From Streptomyces sp. Ag109_O5-10 (GTDB lineage Bacteria; Actinomycetota; Actinomycetes; Streptomycetales; Streptomycetaceae): a stretch of 64,000 nucleotides of DNA. The position numbers and the translations under genes were made by a program. Where the stretch lies: the NCBI RefSeq assembly GCF_900105755.1, contig NZ_FNTQ01000001.1, positions 6,448,001 through 6,512,000 of the forward strand. The letters run 5' to 3'. The stretch's first letter is position 1. Each line of letters opens with the position of its first letter. Below the pieces are notes generated by a model that did no database searches, was not told the DNA's origin, and worked only from the letters and a program-made list of their open reading frames with translations. This document shows positions 16,165 to 24,958 of the stretch, one piece after another.

Positions 16165-16232
16165 GAGGAAAGGGCCATGACGAAAGGGCCGTGACCAAAG
16201 GGCGATGACGAAAGGGCGATGACGAAAGAGCG
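16165..16232 (+). repeat. 14-bp tandem repeat carrying staggered start codons
   Basis: The unit aaagggcgatgacg recurs about five times with small changes (atgacg, gtgacc, atgacg, atgacg, then aaagagcg). Each unit holds a start codon with a purine-rich run before it. Because 14 is not a multiple of three, successive start codons lie in successive frames. It stands in front of the decayed copy at 16219 and matches the sequence around the start of the intact copy at 2066, where the unit is present once. Confidence 0.75.
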
Positions 16233-16380
16233 AGAGGTGGTGTGCGTCCCGCCGTGCGCCCCGGCGGATGTCGTCCGGGCCGTCGGTGCGGCGACGGCGC
16301 CGTTCGACCACAACCGTGATGTCGGAGCCGCGATCCGGACGTCGAGACCTGGTGGGACCACTGGCAGATCGACGGAGGGT
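16219..16380 (+). pseudogene. Truncated copy of the 240-aa protein at 2066
   Basis: MTKEREVVCVPPCAP and then FDHNRD align residue by residue with the start of the protein at 2066-2788. After GVG-like GAA a small insertion shifts the frame, and the other frame continues DPDVETWWDHWQIDGG before all similarity ends near 16380. About three quarters of the gene is gone. It marks a segmental duplication within 14 kb. Confidence 0.75.
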
Positions 16381-16412
16381 GTACCGGGCCGTCCGCCGGC
16401 GGTATTGACCGG

Positions 16413-16648
16413 CTACTCCTCGGGCTCCCAGGCGATCAGCTGCTCGAACACCTGCTGGTCGCCCTCGATGTTCAGGTCGCTCGGCGTGAGGCGGCCCCAG
16501 ACGAAGAGGAGCAACTGCTCGGCCGTGTCCGTGGCCGAAGCGGAGGCGGGTGCGGCGTCGTCCGTGAGGGGCGCGGGCCAGGCGCCGGTGCCGCCCAGCG
16601 TGAGTCGATCAGTCGCAGCAGGGCGGAATACTCAAGACTCTCTGTCAC
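16413..16648 (-). pseudogene. Maleylpyruvate-isomerase-like (mycothiol-dependent) gene, internal deletion
   Basis: GTG 16648 opens TESLEYSALLRLIDSR, typical of the first helix of maleylpyruvate isomerase family (DinB fold) proteins. The other end, in a different frame, reads ATDTAEQLLLFVWGRLTPSD-like sequence and finishes DQQVFEQLIAWEPEE at a TAG at 16413, the usual C-terminus of the family. The central part with the metal-binding His residues is missing, so it is non-functional. Confidence 0.6.
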
Positions 16649-16752
16649 ATCGCCTACCTACCAGCCCAGTTCGGCCGGCCGCTCCCTATTTTTTCCGGCG
16701 GATCCGCTCTCGATGATCGAGCGATGACCGCGCGCGGTTCGTCCGGCGCGGC

Positions 16753-16782
16753 TTGACAAAGCGGGACGCCGTTCCGGATAGT
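16753..16782 (+). promoter_or_regulatory. Promoter of the alpha/beta hydrolase gene
   Basis: A consensus ttgaca (16753-16758) is followed after 18 bp by gatagt (16777-16782), with tagtaat overlapping. The gene starts at 16843. One of the best -35 matches seen in the window. Confidence 0.6.
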
Positions 16783-16842
16783 AATCGGGACAGTGTTCCG
16801 TTTCGCTTGGCTGCGACCGGACGCAGAAGGGAACCGCTCGTC

Positions 16843-17823
16843 ATGAGTGCATCCACCGACACCGCCGGCGCCGACCGAGGCGCCGTCGTCTCCGGCCCGC
16901 CCGCTCCCGTCCTCTCGTACAGCCCGGTGACTCTGCCCGTGCCCGGACGGCCCGTGGACCTGGAGGTCCGTGTCTCCGTGCCCGTGACCGGGACCGGCCT
17001 GCCCGTCGTCCTGCTCTCCCACGGGCACGGCGGCTCCAACAACCTCTCCTCGCTGAACGGGTACGCGCCCCTCGCCAACCTCTGGGCGGCCGCCGGTTTC
17101 GCCGTCGTCCAGCCCACCCACCTCAGCTCGCGGACCCTGGCCCGGCGGCTCGCCGACGCCCCCGGGGCCCCCTTCTTCTGGCGCTCGCGCGCCGAGGACA
17201 TGAGCCGCGTCCTCGACCGGCTCGACGAGATCGCGCACACCGTGCCGCAGCTCACCGGGCGCCTCGACCACGACCGGATCGCGGTCGCCGGCCACTCCCT
17301 CGGCGGCCACACCGCGAGCCTGCTGCTGGGCGCCCGGACCACCGACCCCGGCACCGGGGCGGAAGTGGACCTGCGGGACCCCCGGATCAAGACGGGCGTG
17401 CTGCTCGCCGCACCCGGCAGGGGCGGCGACGTCCTCAACGGGTGGATGGCCGACAGAGTGCCGTTCTTCCACGGCACCGACTTCTCCACGATGACCGCCC
17501 CCACCCTGGTCGTCGCCGGCGACAAGGACGACTCCCCGCACTTCACGGACATCGGCCCCGGCTGGCACGCCGACCCCTTCCACCTAGCCCCCGCCCCCAA
17601 GACCCTGTTCACCGTGTTCGGCGCCGAGCACCTGCTCGGCGGCATATCGGGATACGACGCCGGCGAAACCACCGACGAGAACCCCGAGCGCGTCGCCGCC
17701 CTCGGCCACCTCACCGCGGCCTACCTGCGCACCCAGCTCCAGTCCGACCCTTACGCCTGGCAGAAGGCGTGCGAGGCGCTGACGACCGGAACCGCCCCGG
17801 TGGGACGGGTCGAGTGCAAGTAG
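16843..17823 (+). CDS. Chlorophyllase-/dienelactone-hydrolase-like alpha/beta hydrolase
   Basis: A 326-residue cytoplasmic hydrolase. The oxyanion region is VVLLSHGHGGSNN, the nucleophile elbow is AGHSLGGH (Ser near residue 154), an acid lies in VVAGDKDDSPH, and a His near GAEHLLGG could complete the triad. It resembles actinobacterial chlorophyllase/PAF-acetylhydrolase-like enzymes that attack esters; no substrate can be named. ATG 16843 is used. Monocistronic behind its own promoter. Confidence 0.82.
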   Translation: MSASTDTAGADRGAVVSGPPAPVLSYSPVTLPVPGRPVDLEVRVSVPVTGTGLPVVLLSHGHGGSNNLSSLNGYAPLANLWAAAGFAVVQPTHLSSRTLARRLADAPGAPFFWRSRAEDMSRVLDRLDEIAHTVPQLTGRLDHDRIAVAGHSLGGHTASLLLGARTTDPGTGAEVDLRDPRIKTGVLLAAPGRGGDVLNGWMADRVPFFHGTDFSTMTAPTLVVAGDKDDSPHFTDIGPGWHADPFHLAPAPKTLFTVFGAEHLLGGISGYDAGETTDENPERVAALGHLTAAYLRTQLQSDPYAWQKACEALTTGTAPVGRVECK

Positions 17824-17985
17824 GCCGCCAGGGGGGAAGGTGAGGCCAGTTTGTTTGATGGATTGTCAAATAACGTGTGAGAAAAGGTCGTTGGCGATCG
17901 CGTCAGGGCAACGGAACAACGTACGCGTTCCAATTCCGCGGTGTAGCTTCTACCCGTCAGTAGACGCTTGAGCAACGGGGGACGC

Positions 17986-19047
17986 GTGGTTGCCTCTCCG
18001 CATACCGAGAAATTCGCCGCCCGTCTTCGGATGCTGAAGGACCGCAGCGGCCGAGGATACGACCGCCTCGGCAAAGAGGCGGGTGTCAGCGGTTCCAGTC
18101 TGCACCGGTACTGCTCCGGCCTCAGCGTCCCGGTGGACTACCGCGTGGTGCACGCCTTCGCCAAGGTGTGCGGCGCCGACGCGGAGGAACTCCGCGAACT
18201 CCACCGGCTGTGGGCGCTGGCGGACACCGACCGGGACGCGCCGGCGCCCGCGGCTGCCGTACCGGAGGATGCGGCCGTACCGGAGGACGCCGCCGTACCG
18301 GAGGATGCTGCCCTGCCGGAGGACGTCACCCCGCCGGAGATCGGGCGGAGGCGGCGGTTCCGGGTGCCCGACAAGCTGTCCCCGCGGGCCGCGGTCCTGG
18401 CCGCCGTGGTCGTGGTGGTGCTGGTGGCCGGCTTCATGTGGCTGCCCGGCAGCGCTCCCGACGGTGCCGCGTCGGCGTCCGGTGACAGGGTGCTGGACTC
18501 CCCGGCCTGCAAGACCGTGAGCATGGGGCAGCACGACGCCTGCGTGCGCGAGGTGCAGACCCTGCTGGCCCGGGCGAAGGGCAAGCTCGCCGTCGACGGC
18601 GACTTCGGGCCGGAGACCCTGCGCAGGGTGACCGCGTTCCAGGTGCTGGCGGGGCTGCCGGCCACCAACGTGGTCGACGACGCCACCAAGAGGGCTCTCT
18701 ACGCGCAGCGGGTGAGGATGACGACCTGGTCGGGGGCCAGGGTGGCGCAGCGGATCCGCGAGGTGTTCACCGAGGATCCCGGCACCGCCGTGGCCGTCGC
18801 CCGCTGCGCGTCGTTCCTCGACCCGCTGTACGTGCTGCCCAACACCAACGGCAGCCGCAACTGGGGTGTGTTCCAGATCTCCGACGCCCGGCTGCGGGAC
18901 CTCGACGGCACCCCGTTGCGGGCGTTCGACCCGGACTGGAACATCAGGGCGGCCCACCGGCTGTGGAGCGTCCGGCACGACTTCCACGACTGGCCCTCCT
19001 GCGAGGCGGCGCTCAAGACCACGCCGGTGAGCACACCGAAACAGTGA
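17986..19047 (+). CDS. HTH-membrane-peptidoglycan-binding-lysozyme-like fusion protein
   Basis: A 353-residue one-pass membrane protein. Residues 5-60 form an XRE-type helix-turn-helix (YDRLGKEAGVSGSSLHRYCS). A linker holds four 6-residue repeats (VPEDAA, encoded by 18-bp repeats at 18259-18330). A membrane helix follows (AAVLAAVVVVVLVAGFMWL, about 134-153), then a peptidoglycan-binding domain (VQTLLARAKGKLAVDGDFGP, about 188-230), and a C-terminal lysozyme/transglycosylase-like domain (GSRNWGVFQISDARL). The HTH would be cytoplasmic and the wall domains outside, so it may sense wall state and act on DNA directly. GTG 17986 follows ggggga. Confidence 0.8.
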   Translation: MVASPHTEKFAARLRMLKDRSGRGYDRLGKEAGVSGSSLHRYCSGLSVPVDYRVVHAFAKVCGADAEELRELHRLWALADTDRDAPAPAAAVPEDAAVPEDAAVPEDAALPEDVTPPEIGRRRRFRVPDKLSPRAAVLAAVVVVVLVAGFMWLPGSAPDGAASASGDRVLDSPACKTVSMGQHDACVREVQTLLARAKGKLAVDGDFGPETLRRVTAFQVLAGLPATNVVDDATKRALYAQRVRMTTWSGARVAQRIREVFTEDPGTAVAVARCASFLDPLYVLPNTNGSRNWGVFQISDARLRDLDGTPLRAFDPDWNIRAAHRLWSVRHDFHDWPSCEAALKTTPVSTPKQ

Positions 19048-19108
19048 AGCCCGGAGCTCCGGGTACCGAAGCGGCGGTACCCGGAGCTCCGCTCCCCCGG
19101 GAGCGGCG

Positions 19109-19858
19109 TCAGACGGTGCCGTCCTCCCACCACCAGTCACGGCCGAGGTCGGCCCTGCTGTCCACGTGCTGGTGGTCGACGGTGTATGTCTCGAGGCCGG
19201 AGAACCCGCAGGTCTCCGCCTTCTGGTAGACGGTCTTGGTGGCCACCCCGGGCACGTCCAGGTCGGCGGCCGTCCCGTACAGGTGCATGCTGTCGCTCGC
19301 CCCGCCGATCTCGGCGTTGTGCGCGATGCTGCGGAAGCCGGAGTTGACGGTGATCGGCTTGTCGCCGAGCTTCTTGCGCAGCGCCTCCAGCTTGTACATG
19401 CAGCGGCGGACGTTCTCCTTCACCTGGGAGGCGCTCAGCTTGCCGCCGTTGAAGGTGCCGTCCGACTGGTTCACGAACTCGCTCCAGTTGAAGTGGAGCG
19501 TGGAGCCGTCCGACTGCTCCAGCGAATTGAGCTTCGCCTGGGTGTTGGGGCCGACCTCGGCGTCGACGCTGAGACCGTACGCCGCCTGGAACCGGCGTAC
19601 GGCGGCGGCCGTGCCGGAGCCGAAGTCCCCGTCGATGCTCACCCGGCTGTGGCCGGCGCTGTCCGCCGCCCAGCCCGCGATCCGGATCTGCAGTTCGGTC
19701 ACGTCGGCGCCGGTGGCGCCCTGGGTCAGCGTGCGCGACCAGGAATAGGCCTGCGCGGTGCCCGAGAACAGCAGCTGGCCGAAGGCTATGCCGGCGCCGG
19801 CGGCCAGCGTGCCGCGCAGCATGGTGCGGCGGTCCAGGGGACGGGAGGAGAAGGTCAT
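19109..19858 (-). CDS. Secreted M15-type D-Ala-D-Ala carboxypeptidase with peptidoglycan-binding domain
   Basis: A 249-residue exported enzyme. The N-terminus has a twin-arginine motif (DRRTMLRG) before the hydrophobic stretch ending TAQA. A peptidoglycan-binding domain spans about 45-110 (VSIDGDFGSGTAAAVRRFQA). The C-terminal domain is peptidase family M15: VNSGFRSIAHN, SMHLYGTAADLDV (SxHxxGxAxD, Zn ligands) and VDHQHVDS. It should trim the terminal D-Ala from wall peptides. It lies in a run of wall-active genes and is co-directional with the next two upstream. Confidence 0.88.
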   Translation of the reverse strand: MTFSSRPLDRRTMLRGTLAAGAGIAFGQLLFSGTAQAYSWSRTLTQGATGADVTELQIRIAGWAADSAGHSRVSIDGDFGSGTAAAVRRFQAAYGLSVDAEVGPNTQAKLNSLEQSDGSTLHFNWSEFVNQSDGTFNGGKLSASQVKENVRRCMYKLEALRKKLGDKPITVNSGFRSIAHNAEIGGASDSMHLYGTAADLDVPGVATKTVYQKAETCGFSGLETYTVDHQHVDSRADLGRDWWWEDGTV

Positions 19859-19885
19859 GGTCGTCCTTTCGAGCGTGCGAGGAGG

Positions 19886-20320
19886 TCAGTAGGCGATCTG
19901 GAACGTCACGTTCTGCGCGTCGATGTCGTAGGCGTGCACGCGCAGGACGAAGTGGGTGCCGTCCTTGACGTCGGTGGCGACGGTTCCCCACTCGGTACCG
20001 TGCGTGGTGTACGCGTCGTCGTTGTTGCACTTGGTGGTGTGGTCGACGAACACCACGCACGCGTCCAGGTACACGCCCGGCTCGTCCGTGATGAGCCGCA
20101 GGTTGATGTCGTTGCACCGCGAGGACGTGGTGTAGGTGCCGTACTCCTTGGCGGCCGCCTGGTAGTGGTACGTCAGGGTCTTCGCGCCGCCGTAGCAACT
20201 GGTGGCGGTGGCCGAGGCGATGGCGGCGGTCGAGGTCTGCGCCGAGGCGGGCACGGCGCCCACGCCCAGCAGGGCGGCCGCGGCGCACAGGGCGGAGGCG
20301 AGCGTTCTGTTGCGGATCAT
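19886..20320 (-). CDS. Small secreted protein made of one CYGG domain
   Basis: A 144-residue protein with a clear signal peptide (MIRNRTLASALCAAAALLG, cleavage near ASA-Q, residue 28). The mature part starts with CYGGAKTLTYHY and continues YTTSSRCNDINLRL, DACVVFVDHTTKC, WGTVATDVKDGTHF and a final FQIAY. Four cysteines are spaced for two disulphides. The same pattern is found at the C-terminus of the GH25 lysozyme encoded immediately upstream, so this is a free-standing copy of that domain. No known family is recognised; a binding or inhibitor role is conceivable. Confidence 0.8.
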   Translation of the reverse strand: MIRNRTLASALCAAAALLGVGAVPASAQTSTAAIASATATSCYGGAKTLTYHYQAAAKEYGTYTTSSRCNDINLRLITDEPGVYLDACVVFVDHTTKCNNDDAYTTHGTEWGTVATDVKDGTHFVLRVHAYDIDAQNVTFQIAY

Positions 20321-20344
20321 GGTGGTCTCCCTACGGCCGGCGGG

Positions 20345-22042
20345 TCAGAAGGCGATCTGCATGACGGCGTCGTCGCCCTCCAGGGGCACGCCGTTGGGGA
20401 CGGTGAACTTGGTGCCGTCGAGCACGTCGGTGGCGATGGTCGTCCAGCTGCGGCCGACCTTGGTCCAGCGGTTGCAGGTACCGGTCTTCGCGAACTTGAC
20501 GCAGGCGTTCACGTAGTCCGCGGTTCCGCCGGTGACCCGCATGTTGATGTCGGTGCAGCGGCTGGTGGTCCAGTAGGGGCCGAAGTCGAGGACGTCCCCG
20601 TAGCGCACCGTCACCGCCCCGCCGTAGCAGGTCGTCGCGGCCGCGGCGACGACGGACGCCGTCGCGGTGCCGGTCCGGTTGGCCAGCCGGTCCAGGTCGG
20701 CCTGGGTGCCGTTGAACACGTCGGCGGTCGCCGGGGCCTTGATGCCCGGGAACAGCGCGGCGTCGGTGTACTGCCACATCGCCCAGGTCGTCGAGCCGTT
20801 CGGCAGCGGCGGCTGGGTGATCGACTGGCGGTAGTCCGCGAGTTGCAGCGGATACCGGGCGAAGGCGGTGGTCGAACCGAGGCAGTCGTCCAGGAAGGAC
20901 TTCTGCGTGTAGATGACCGGGGTACGGCCGAAGGCGGCCTCCACCTTGTCGAGCCAGGCCTTGGCGTCGGCCACCGTGCCGTAGGTGGGACAGCGTCCGG
21001 TGCCGTCGTCCATGCGCTCCAGGTCGAACACCGGCGGCAGGTCGCCCGCGCGCTGCCCGGTGTAGCCGGTCGCCCGCACGGCGGCGATGAACCGGTCGGC
21101 CTGCGCGCCGCCCGTGTCGGCCGCGGTGCCCGTGTAGAAGTGGTAGGGCGCGACGGCGAGTCCCGCCGCCCTGGCCGCCGGCAGGTCGGTGGCGAGGTAC
21201 TCGTCGGTGACGTTCAGGCCGCGGGTGGCCTTGATCGTCGCGAACTCGACGCCCGAGGCCCGTACGGCCTTCCAGTCGATCGGCGCGCCGCCCGGGTGCT
21301 GGTACTTGGCCGTGTCCAGGCCGTCGACCGGGTAGCCGGCGGGGCGCGGTGGTGTGCAGTACGTGTTACGGCCGGACCAGTCGGCCAGCTTCGCCCAGGT
21401 GTTGGGGCCCACGACGCCGTCGGCACTGAGGCCCGCGCAGTGCTGCAGCTCGACGACGCGGCCCTCGGTGCCGCCCCCGAAGTCGCCGTCGATCGTCAGC
21501 GGCGGGTAGTGGAACGGCTCCATGGCCAGGTTGAGCCGGCACTGCAGCTCCTTGACCTCGACACCGTTCGCGCCCTTGCGCAGGGTCGGACGCGTGTCGG
21601 TGTGACCGCACACGGCCGCCTGCGCCGTGGCCGAGGTGCCCTGGGTGGGGCAGGTGTGCGGTGCGGCGGCCCAGGTGTTGAGCGCCGCCCAGGTCTGCGG
21701 GCCGAGCACGCCGTCCGCGCTCAGCCCGGCGCACGCCTGGAACTCCTTGACCCGCGTCTCCGTCGCCGGGCCGAACGAGCCGTCCGCCGCGATCGGCGTG
21801 TACCGGCTGGGTTTCGTCGCGAGGTCGAGTTCGCACTGCGCCTCGACCGTCGGGTCCCCCGTCGATCCCTGCCGCAGCGTGGGCTGTTCGCCGGTGTGCC
21901 CGCAGACCGCGACCGCGGTGGCGGCGGCCGTGGCCGTGGTGGCGGTCGCGGTCTGGGCCGCGTGCACCGCCGTGGGTCCGTACAGGGGCAGGACCGCTGC
22001 CACGGCGAGGGTCAGACCCCGCAGTAGCGTCCTCCGTCCCAT
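20345..22042 (-). CDS. Secreted GH25 lysozyme with two peptidoglycan-binding domains and a CYGG domain
   Basis: A 565-residue exported muramidase. After the signal peptide come two related peptidoglycan-binding domains (about 46-125 and 145-225, each opening CGHT and containing DGxFGxxTExRV). A GH25 catalytic domain follows (about 237-445; VDGLDTAKYQHPGG with the expected Asp, PPVFDLERMDD with the Asp/Glu pair, WAMWQYTD). The last domain (about 470-565; CYGGAVTVRY, YWTTSRCTDINMRV, DVLDGTKF) matches the separate small protein at 19886. GH25 enzymes cleave MurNAc-GlcNAc bonds. ATG 22042. The upstream gap 22043-22450 holds no gene. Confidence 0.9.
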   Translation of the reverse strand: MGRRTLLRGLTLAVAAVLPLYGPTAVHAAQTATATTATAAATAVAVCGHTGEQPTLRQGSTGDPTVEAQCELDLATKPSRYTPIAADGSFGPATETRVKEFQACAGLSADGVLGPQTWAALNTWAAAPHTCPTQGTSATAQAAVCGHTDTRPTLRKGANGVEVKELQCRLNLAMEPFHYPPLTIDGDFGGGTEGRVVELQHCAGLSADGVVGPNTWAKLADWSGRNTYCTPPRPAGYPVDGLDTAKYQHPGGAPIDWKAVRASGVEFATIKATRGLNVTDEYLATDLPAARAAGLAVAPYHFYTGTAADTGGAQADRFIAAVRATGYTGQRAGDLPPVFDLERMDDGTGRCPTYGTVADAKAWLDKVEAAFGRTPVIYTQKSFLDDCLGSTTAFARYPLQLADYRQSITQPPLPNGSTTWAMWQYTDAALFPGIKAPATADVFNGTQADLDRLANRTGTATASVVAAAATTCYGGAVTVRYGDVLDFGPYWTTSRCTDINMRVTGGTADYVNACVKFAKTGTCNRWTKVGRSWTTIATDVLDGTKFTVPNGVPLEGDDAVMQIAF

Positions 22043-22450
22043 CTGTGTTCCCCCTCATGTGAGTTGGCCGGGAGCCCCCGGCCCGGCCATGCTGGCAGCG
22101 GCCGTCCCGCGGGCCGGAGCCCCTCGCCCCGGTTCGGGACGCCGGGACGGTGACACGCCGGTGACCTGCGGGGACGGACGGCCGCTGGGACGGCCTTGGG
22201 ACACGGGCGGCACAGGGGGAGGACGCGCGGGGCGCAGCGGGACGGCGTGACGGCTCCGGCCGTCGGTCCCGCGGGGTTCAGCCCGATGGCGGGGCGGTTC
22301 AGCGACCCGCTCCCCGATGCTCCGGCCGCCCTGAACGCGGTGGGAACAACAGGGCAACCGTGACGGTCCCCCACATGTCTAGCCGGTGTGACGCAGCATC
22401 AGGACCCGCCGTCCGGAGGCGGCGGGCCGTCGATCCCGAGAGGGGATTCC

Positions 22451-23251
22451 ATGCGCATCCGTCCGGCCGTCGCCGCCGTGTCCCTTGCCACCGGCCTTTC
22501 CGCCCTTGCCGCGTCGGCGGCTCCGACAGCCGCCCTGGCGGCGGACCGGGCCGCGCCGAGCGGCACGGTGTTCTCGCACGTCGCCGTCGACGGCGGCAAG
22601 GACATCGTCCTCGGCCTCACCACCAAAAAGACCGTCACCATCACCTGGACGGCGACCGACCCGGACGGCGTCGCCGCCTCCTACGCCTACCTGTGGCACG
22701 GCCCGAACACCGACGACGCCGACGGCATCCTGCCGCTCTACCCGCCGCCGGGCACCTGCACGGTGTCGGCCACCGACCCCACCACTAGCACCTGCAAGGT
22801 GAGCTTCGCCGTGGACGCGGCCCGGGACCTCGACCACAACGGCCTGGCCGGCACCTGGAAGGTGCTCGCCGGCGCCCAGGACAACACCGACGACTGGACC
22901 GAGACCGACGCCGCGGGCACCGCCCGGATCAAGCGGCTGGCGAAGGTCACGGTGAACGCGGCGCCCGAGCCGGTGAAGAAGGGCAGAACCGTCACCGTCA
23001 CCGGCAGGCTCGGCCGGGCGAACTGGGAGAGCGGCAGCTACACCGGCTACCAGGGGCAGTCGGTCAAGCTGCAGTTCCGCAAGAAGGGCAGTTACGCCTA
23101 CACCACCCTGAAGACGGTCACCAGCGGCGCCGCCGGAGCGCTGCGGACCACCACCAAGGCCAAGGCCGACGGCTACTTCCGGTTCGTCTTCGCCGGCACC
23201 GCCACCACCGGCCCGGCCACGGCGGCCGGTGACTTCGTCGACGTCAGGTGA
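22451..23251 (+). CDS. Secreted protein of unknown function (beta-sandwich type)
   Basis: A 266-residue protein with a signal peptide (MRIRPAVAAVSLATGLSALA, cleavage around ALA-A, residue 30). The mature part alternates strands and short turns (TVTITWTATDPDGVAASYAY, STCKVSFAVDAARDLDHN, GRTVTVTGRLGRANWESGSY), suggesting two immunoglobulin-like sandwiches; DPDGVA and DLDHNGLAG could bind calcium. No family is named with confidence. ATG 22451 follows gaggggattcc. Confidence 0.75.
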   Translation: MRIRPAVAAVSLATGLSALAASAAPTAALAADRAAPSGTVFSHVAVDGGKDIVLGLTTKKTVTITWTATDPDGVAASYAYLWHGPNTDDADGILPLYPPPGTCTVSATDPTTSTCKVSFAVDAARDLDHNGLAGTWKVLAGAQDNTDDWTETDAAGTARIKRLAKVTVNAAPEPVKKGRTVTVTGRLGRANWESGSYTGYQGQSVKLQFRKKGSYAYTTLKTVTSGAAGALRTTTKAKADGYFRFVFAGTATTGPATAAGDFVDVR

Positions 23252-23332
23252 CTGAGCACGGCGCCCCCGCGCGGGCCGGGAGGGGTCCCGGTCCACGCAG
23301 GGGCGGTTCGCCGGTTCGGCGGGTGGGGTGGG

Positions 23333-24958
23333 TCAGCCGAGCAGCTTCGTCGCCAGCGTCGAGGCGTTGTACGAGCCCCAGCCGGTGGTGAAGTCCCAGC
23401 CGGTGGCCGCGGAGTAGGCGCCGTTGCTGCCGCTGGTGATGTCGTGGAAGCCGGTGCCGCTCGCCCCGTAGAGGGCGGGGTTGGCGAAGCCGAGGTTGGC
23501 CTTGCCCGCCGCCGCGGCCTGCTGGTTGTAGAGGGCCGCGAACGCCGCCCACTCGGGGGCCGCGGCGCTGGTGCCGCCGACCGAGGACCAGGAGCCCTGC
23601 GAGTAGATGGAGACACCGGGGCTCGGGTTGGCGTGCGCCGAGACGTCCGGGACCTGGCGGTAGCCGCCGCCCGCGCTCTTCTGGACGGCCGTCTGCCAGC
23701 TCGGGATCTTGAAGACGGAGGACTTGCCGCCTCCGCCGCCGGACCAGGCCACCTCCTTGCTGAACGCGTTGGCGGAGGTCACGGTCAGCTTGGTGCCGCC
23801 GACACCGGTGACGTACGGGTCGCTGGCCGGGAAGTCGACGGAGGTGCCGCCGTCGCCCGCGTCGTCGGAGCCGTCGTCGCCGGAGGCCGCGTAGAAGCCG
23901 AGGCCCTCGGCGGCGCCCGCCTTGAAGACCGCGTCCACGGCGTTGATGTTGGAGGTGGTGCGGGCGGACTCGGCCGCGCCCCAGCTGATCGAGGTGGTCG
24001 GGATGCCGCTGTCGACGATGGCCTGGTAGGTGTCGACCTCGCCGGCGTCCGAGTTGGGCCCCTCGAAGACCGTCACGTTCGCCTTCGGGGCGATCGCGTG
24101 CAGCACCTCGATGTCCAGCTCGACCTCGACCTGGCCGTCGCCGAGCGCACCGGAACCGCCGTCGACCTTGGACACGGTCGGGGTGGGTGAGCCGAGGCTG
24201 TAGTTGTTGTCGTACTTGGTGATGTTGGACTGCTGGAAGCCGTCGAACTCCAGGAGCGCGATCTTCTGGCCGCTGCCGGTGTACGTGCCGGAGACGTTGT
24301 AGCCGCCCTTGAGCTGGGCCGGGGTGTAGCCGCCGCCGGGGCCGTTGTGGGGGGAGACGGTGTGCGGGGTCGCCTGGTGGTGCAGCTGGACGCGGTTGTT
24401 GAGGCCGGCCACGTCGCTGACGATGGCGGCGAGGGAGGACGGGAGCGTCGGCGCGCTGTCGTTGGCGTAGAAGGAGCGGCCCGTCGCCGAGTCCTTCCAG
24501 GTCGACAGCCGGGTGCCGAACGCCTTCTGCAGCTGGGCGGCGGTGCCGCTGGCGTCGACGAGCAGGTTGCCGGAGTGCACCTTGCCGACGGTGACGCCCT
24601 GGGAACGCAGGTAGTCCTTCAGCTGCTCGACCTCGGCGTCGGTCCGGCCGAAGCGGGCCGCGAACTGGCCCTTCGTCAGGTAGTGGCCGTAGGCGGCCGA
24701 GTGCGGGTCGCTGACCTTCGCTATGAAGGTGTCGAGGGCGCTGCCGCCTCTGGGCGTCAGGCTGATCGCCACCGATATGCGCCGGCCCGAGCCGACGTTG
24801 CCGGTGCGGGACGCGTCGTGCCTCAGGCCGGGCAGCACGTCCCCGGCGACGGCGGCCCGGGCGGTGTGCGGGGCGTCGGCCGCGTAGGCGGCGGGAACGA
24901 CCGCCGTGATCAGCGCCGGCGCGGCGACCAGACCGAGCAGTTTCAGGCGTGACTTCAC
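23333..24958 (-). CDS. Secreted S53 (sedolisin/kumamolisin) peptidase
   Basis: A 541-residue acid serine-carboxyl peptidase. Signal peptide, then a pro-kumamolisin activation domain (about 45-190; HSAAYGHYLTKGQFAARFG). The catalytic domain has the Glu-x-x-x-Asp pair in EVELDIEVLHAIAPKA, the oxyanion Asp region in SGDDGSDDAGDGG, and the nucleophile in GGTSAAAPEW. The C-terminal ATGWDFTTGWGS carries calcium ligands. GTG 24958 start. It should be secreted as a zymogen and activate itself at low pH. The LAL regulator lies 140 bp downstream on the same strand; linkage is not proven. Confidence 0.9.
   Translation of the reverse strand: MKSRLKLLGLVAAPALITAVVPAAYAADAPHTARAAVAGDVLPGLRHDASRTGNVGSGRRISVAISLTPRGGSALDTFIAKVSDPHSAAYGHYLTKGQFAARFGRTDAEVEQLKDYLRSQGVTVGKVHSGNLLVDASGTAAQLQKAFGTRLSTWKDSATGRSFYANDSAPTLPSSLAAIVSDVAGLNNRVQLHHQATPHTVSPHNGPGGGYTPAQLKGGYNVSGTYTGSGQKIALLEFDGFQQSNITKYDNNYSLGSPTPTVSKVDGGSGALGDGQVEVELDIEVLHAIAPKANVTVFEGPNSDAGEVDTYQAIVDSGIPTTSISWGAAESARTTSNINAVDAVFKAGAAEGLGFYAASGDDGSDDAGDGGTSVDFPASDPYVTGVGGTKLTVTSANAFSKEVAWSGGGGGKSSVFKIPSWQTAVQKSAGGGYRQVPDVSAHANPSPGVSIYSQGSWSSVGGTSAAAPEWAAFAALYNQQAAAAGKANLGFANPALYGASGTGFHDITSGSNGAYSAATGWDFTTGWGSYNASTLATKLLG

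Noticed and set aside
19166..22027. Plus-strand 953-codon open frame
   Set aside because: It runs antisense through three well-supported secreted genes and owes its length to lack of stop codons at high GC.
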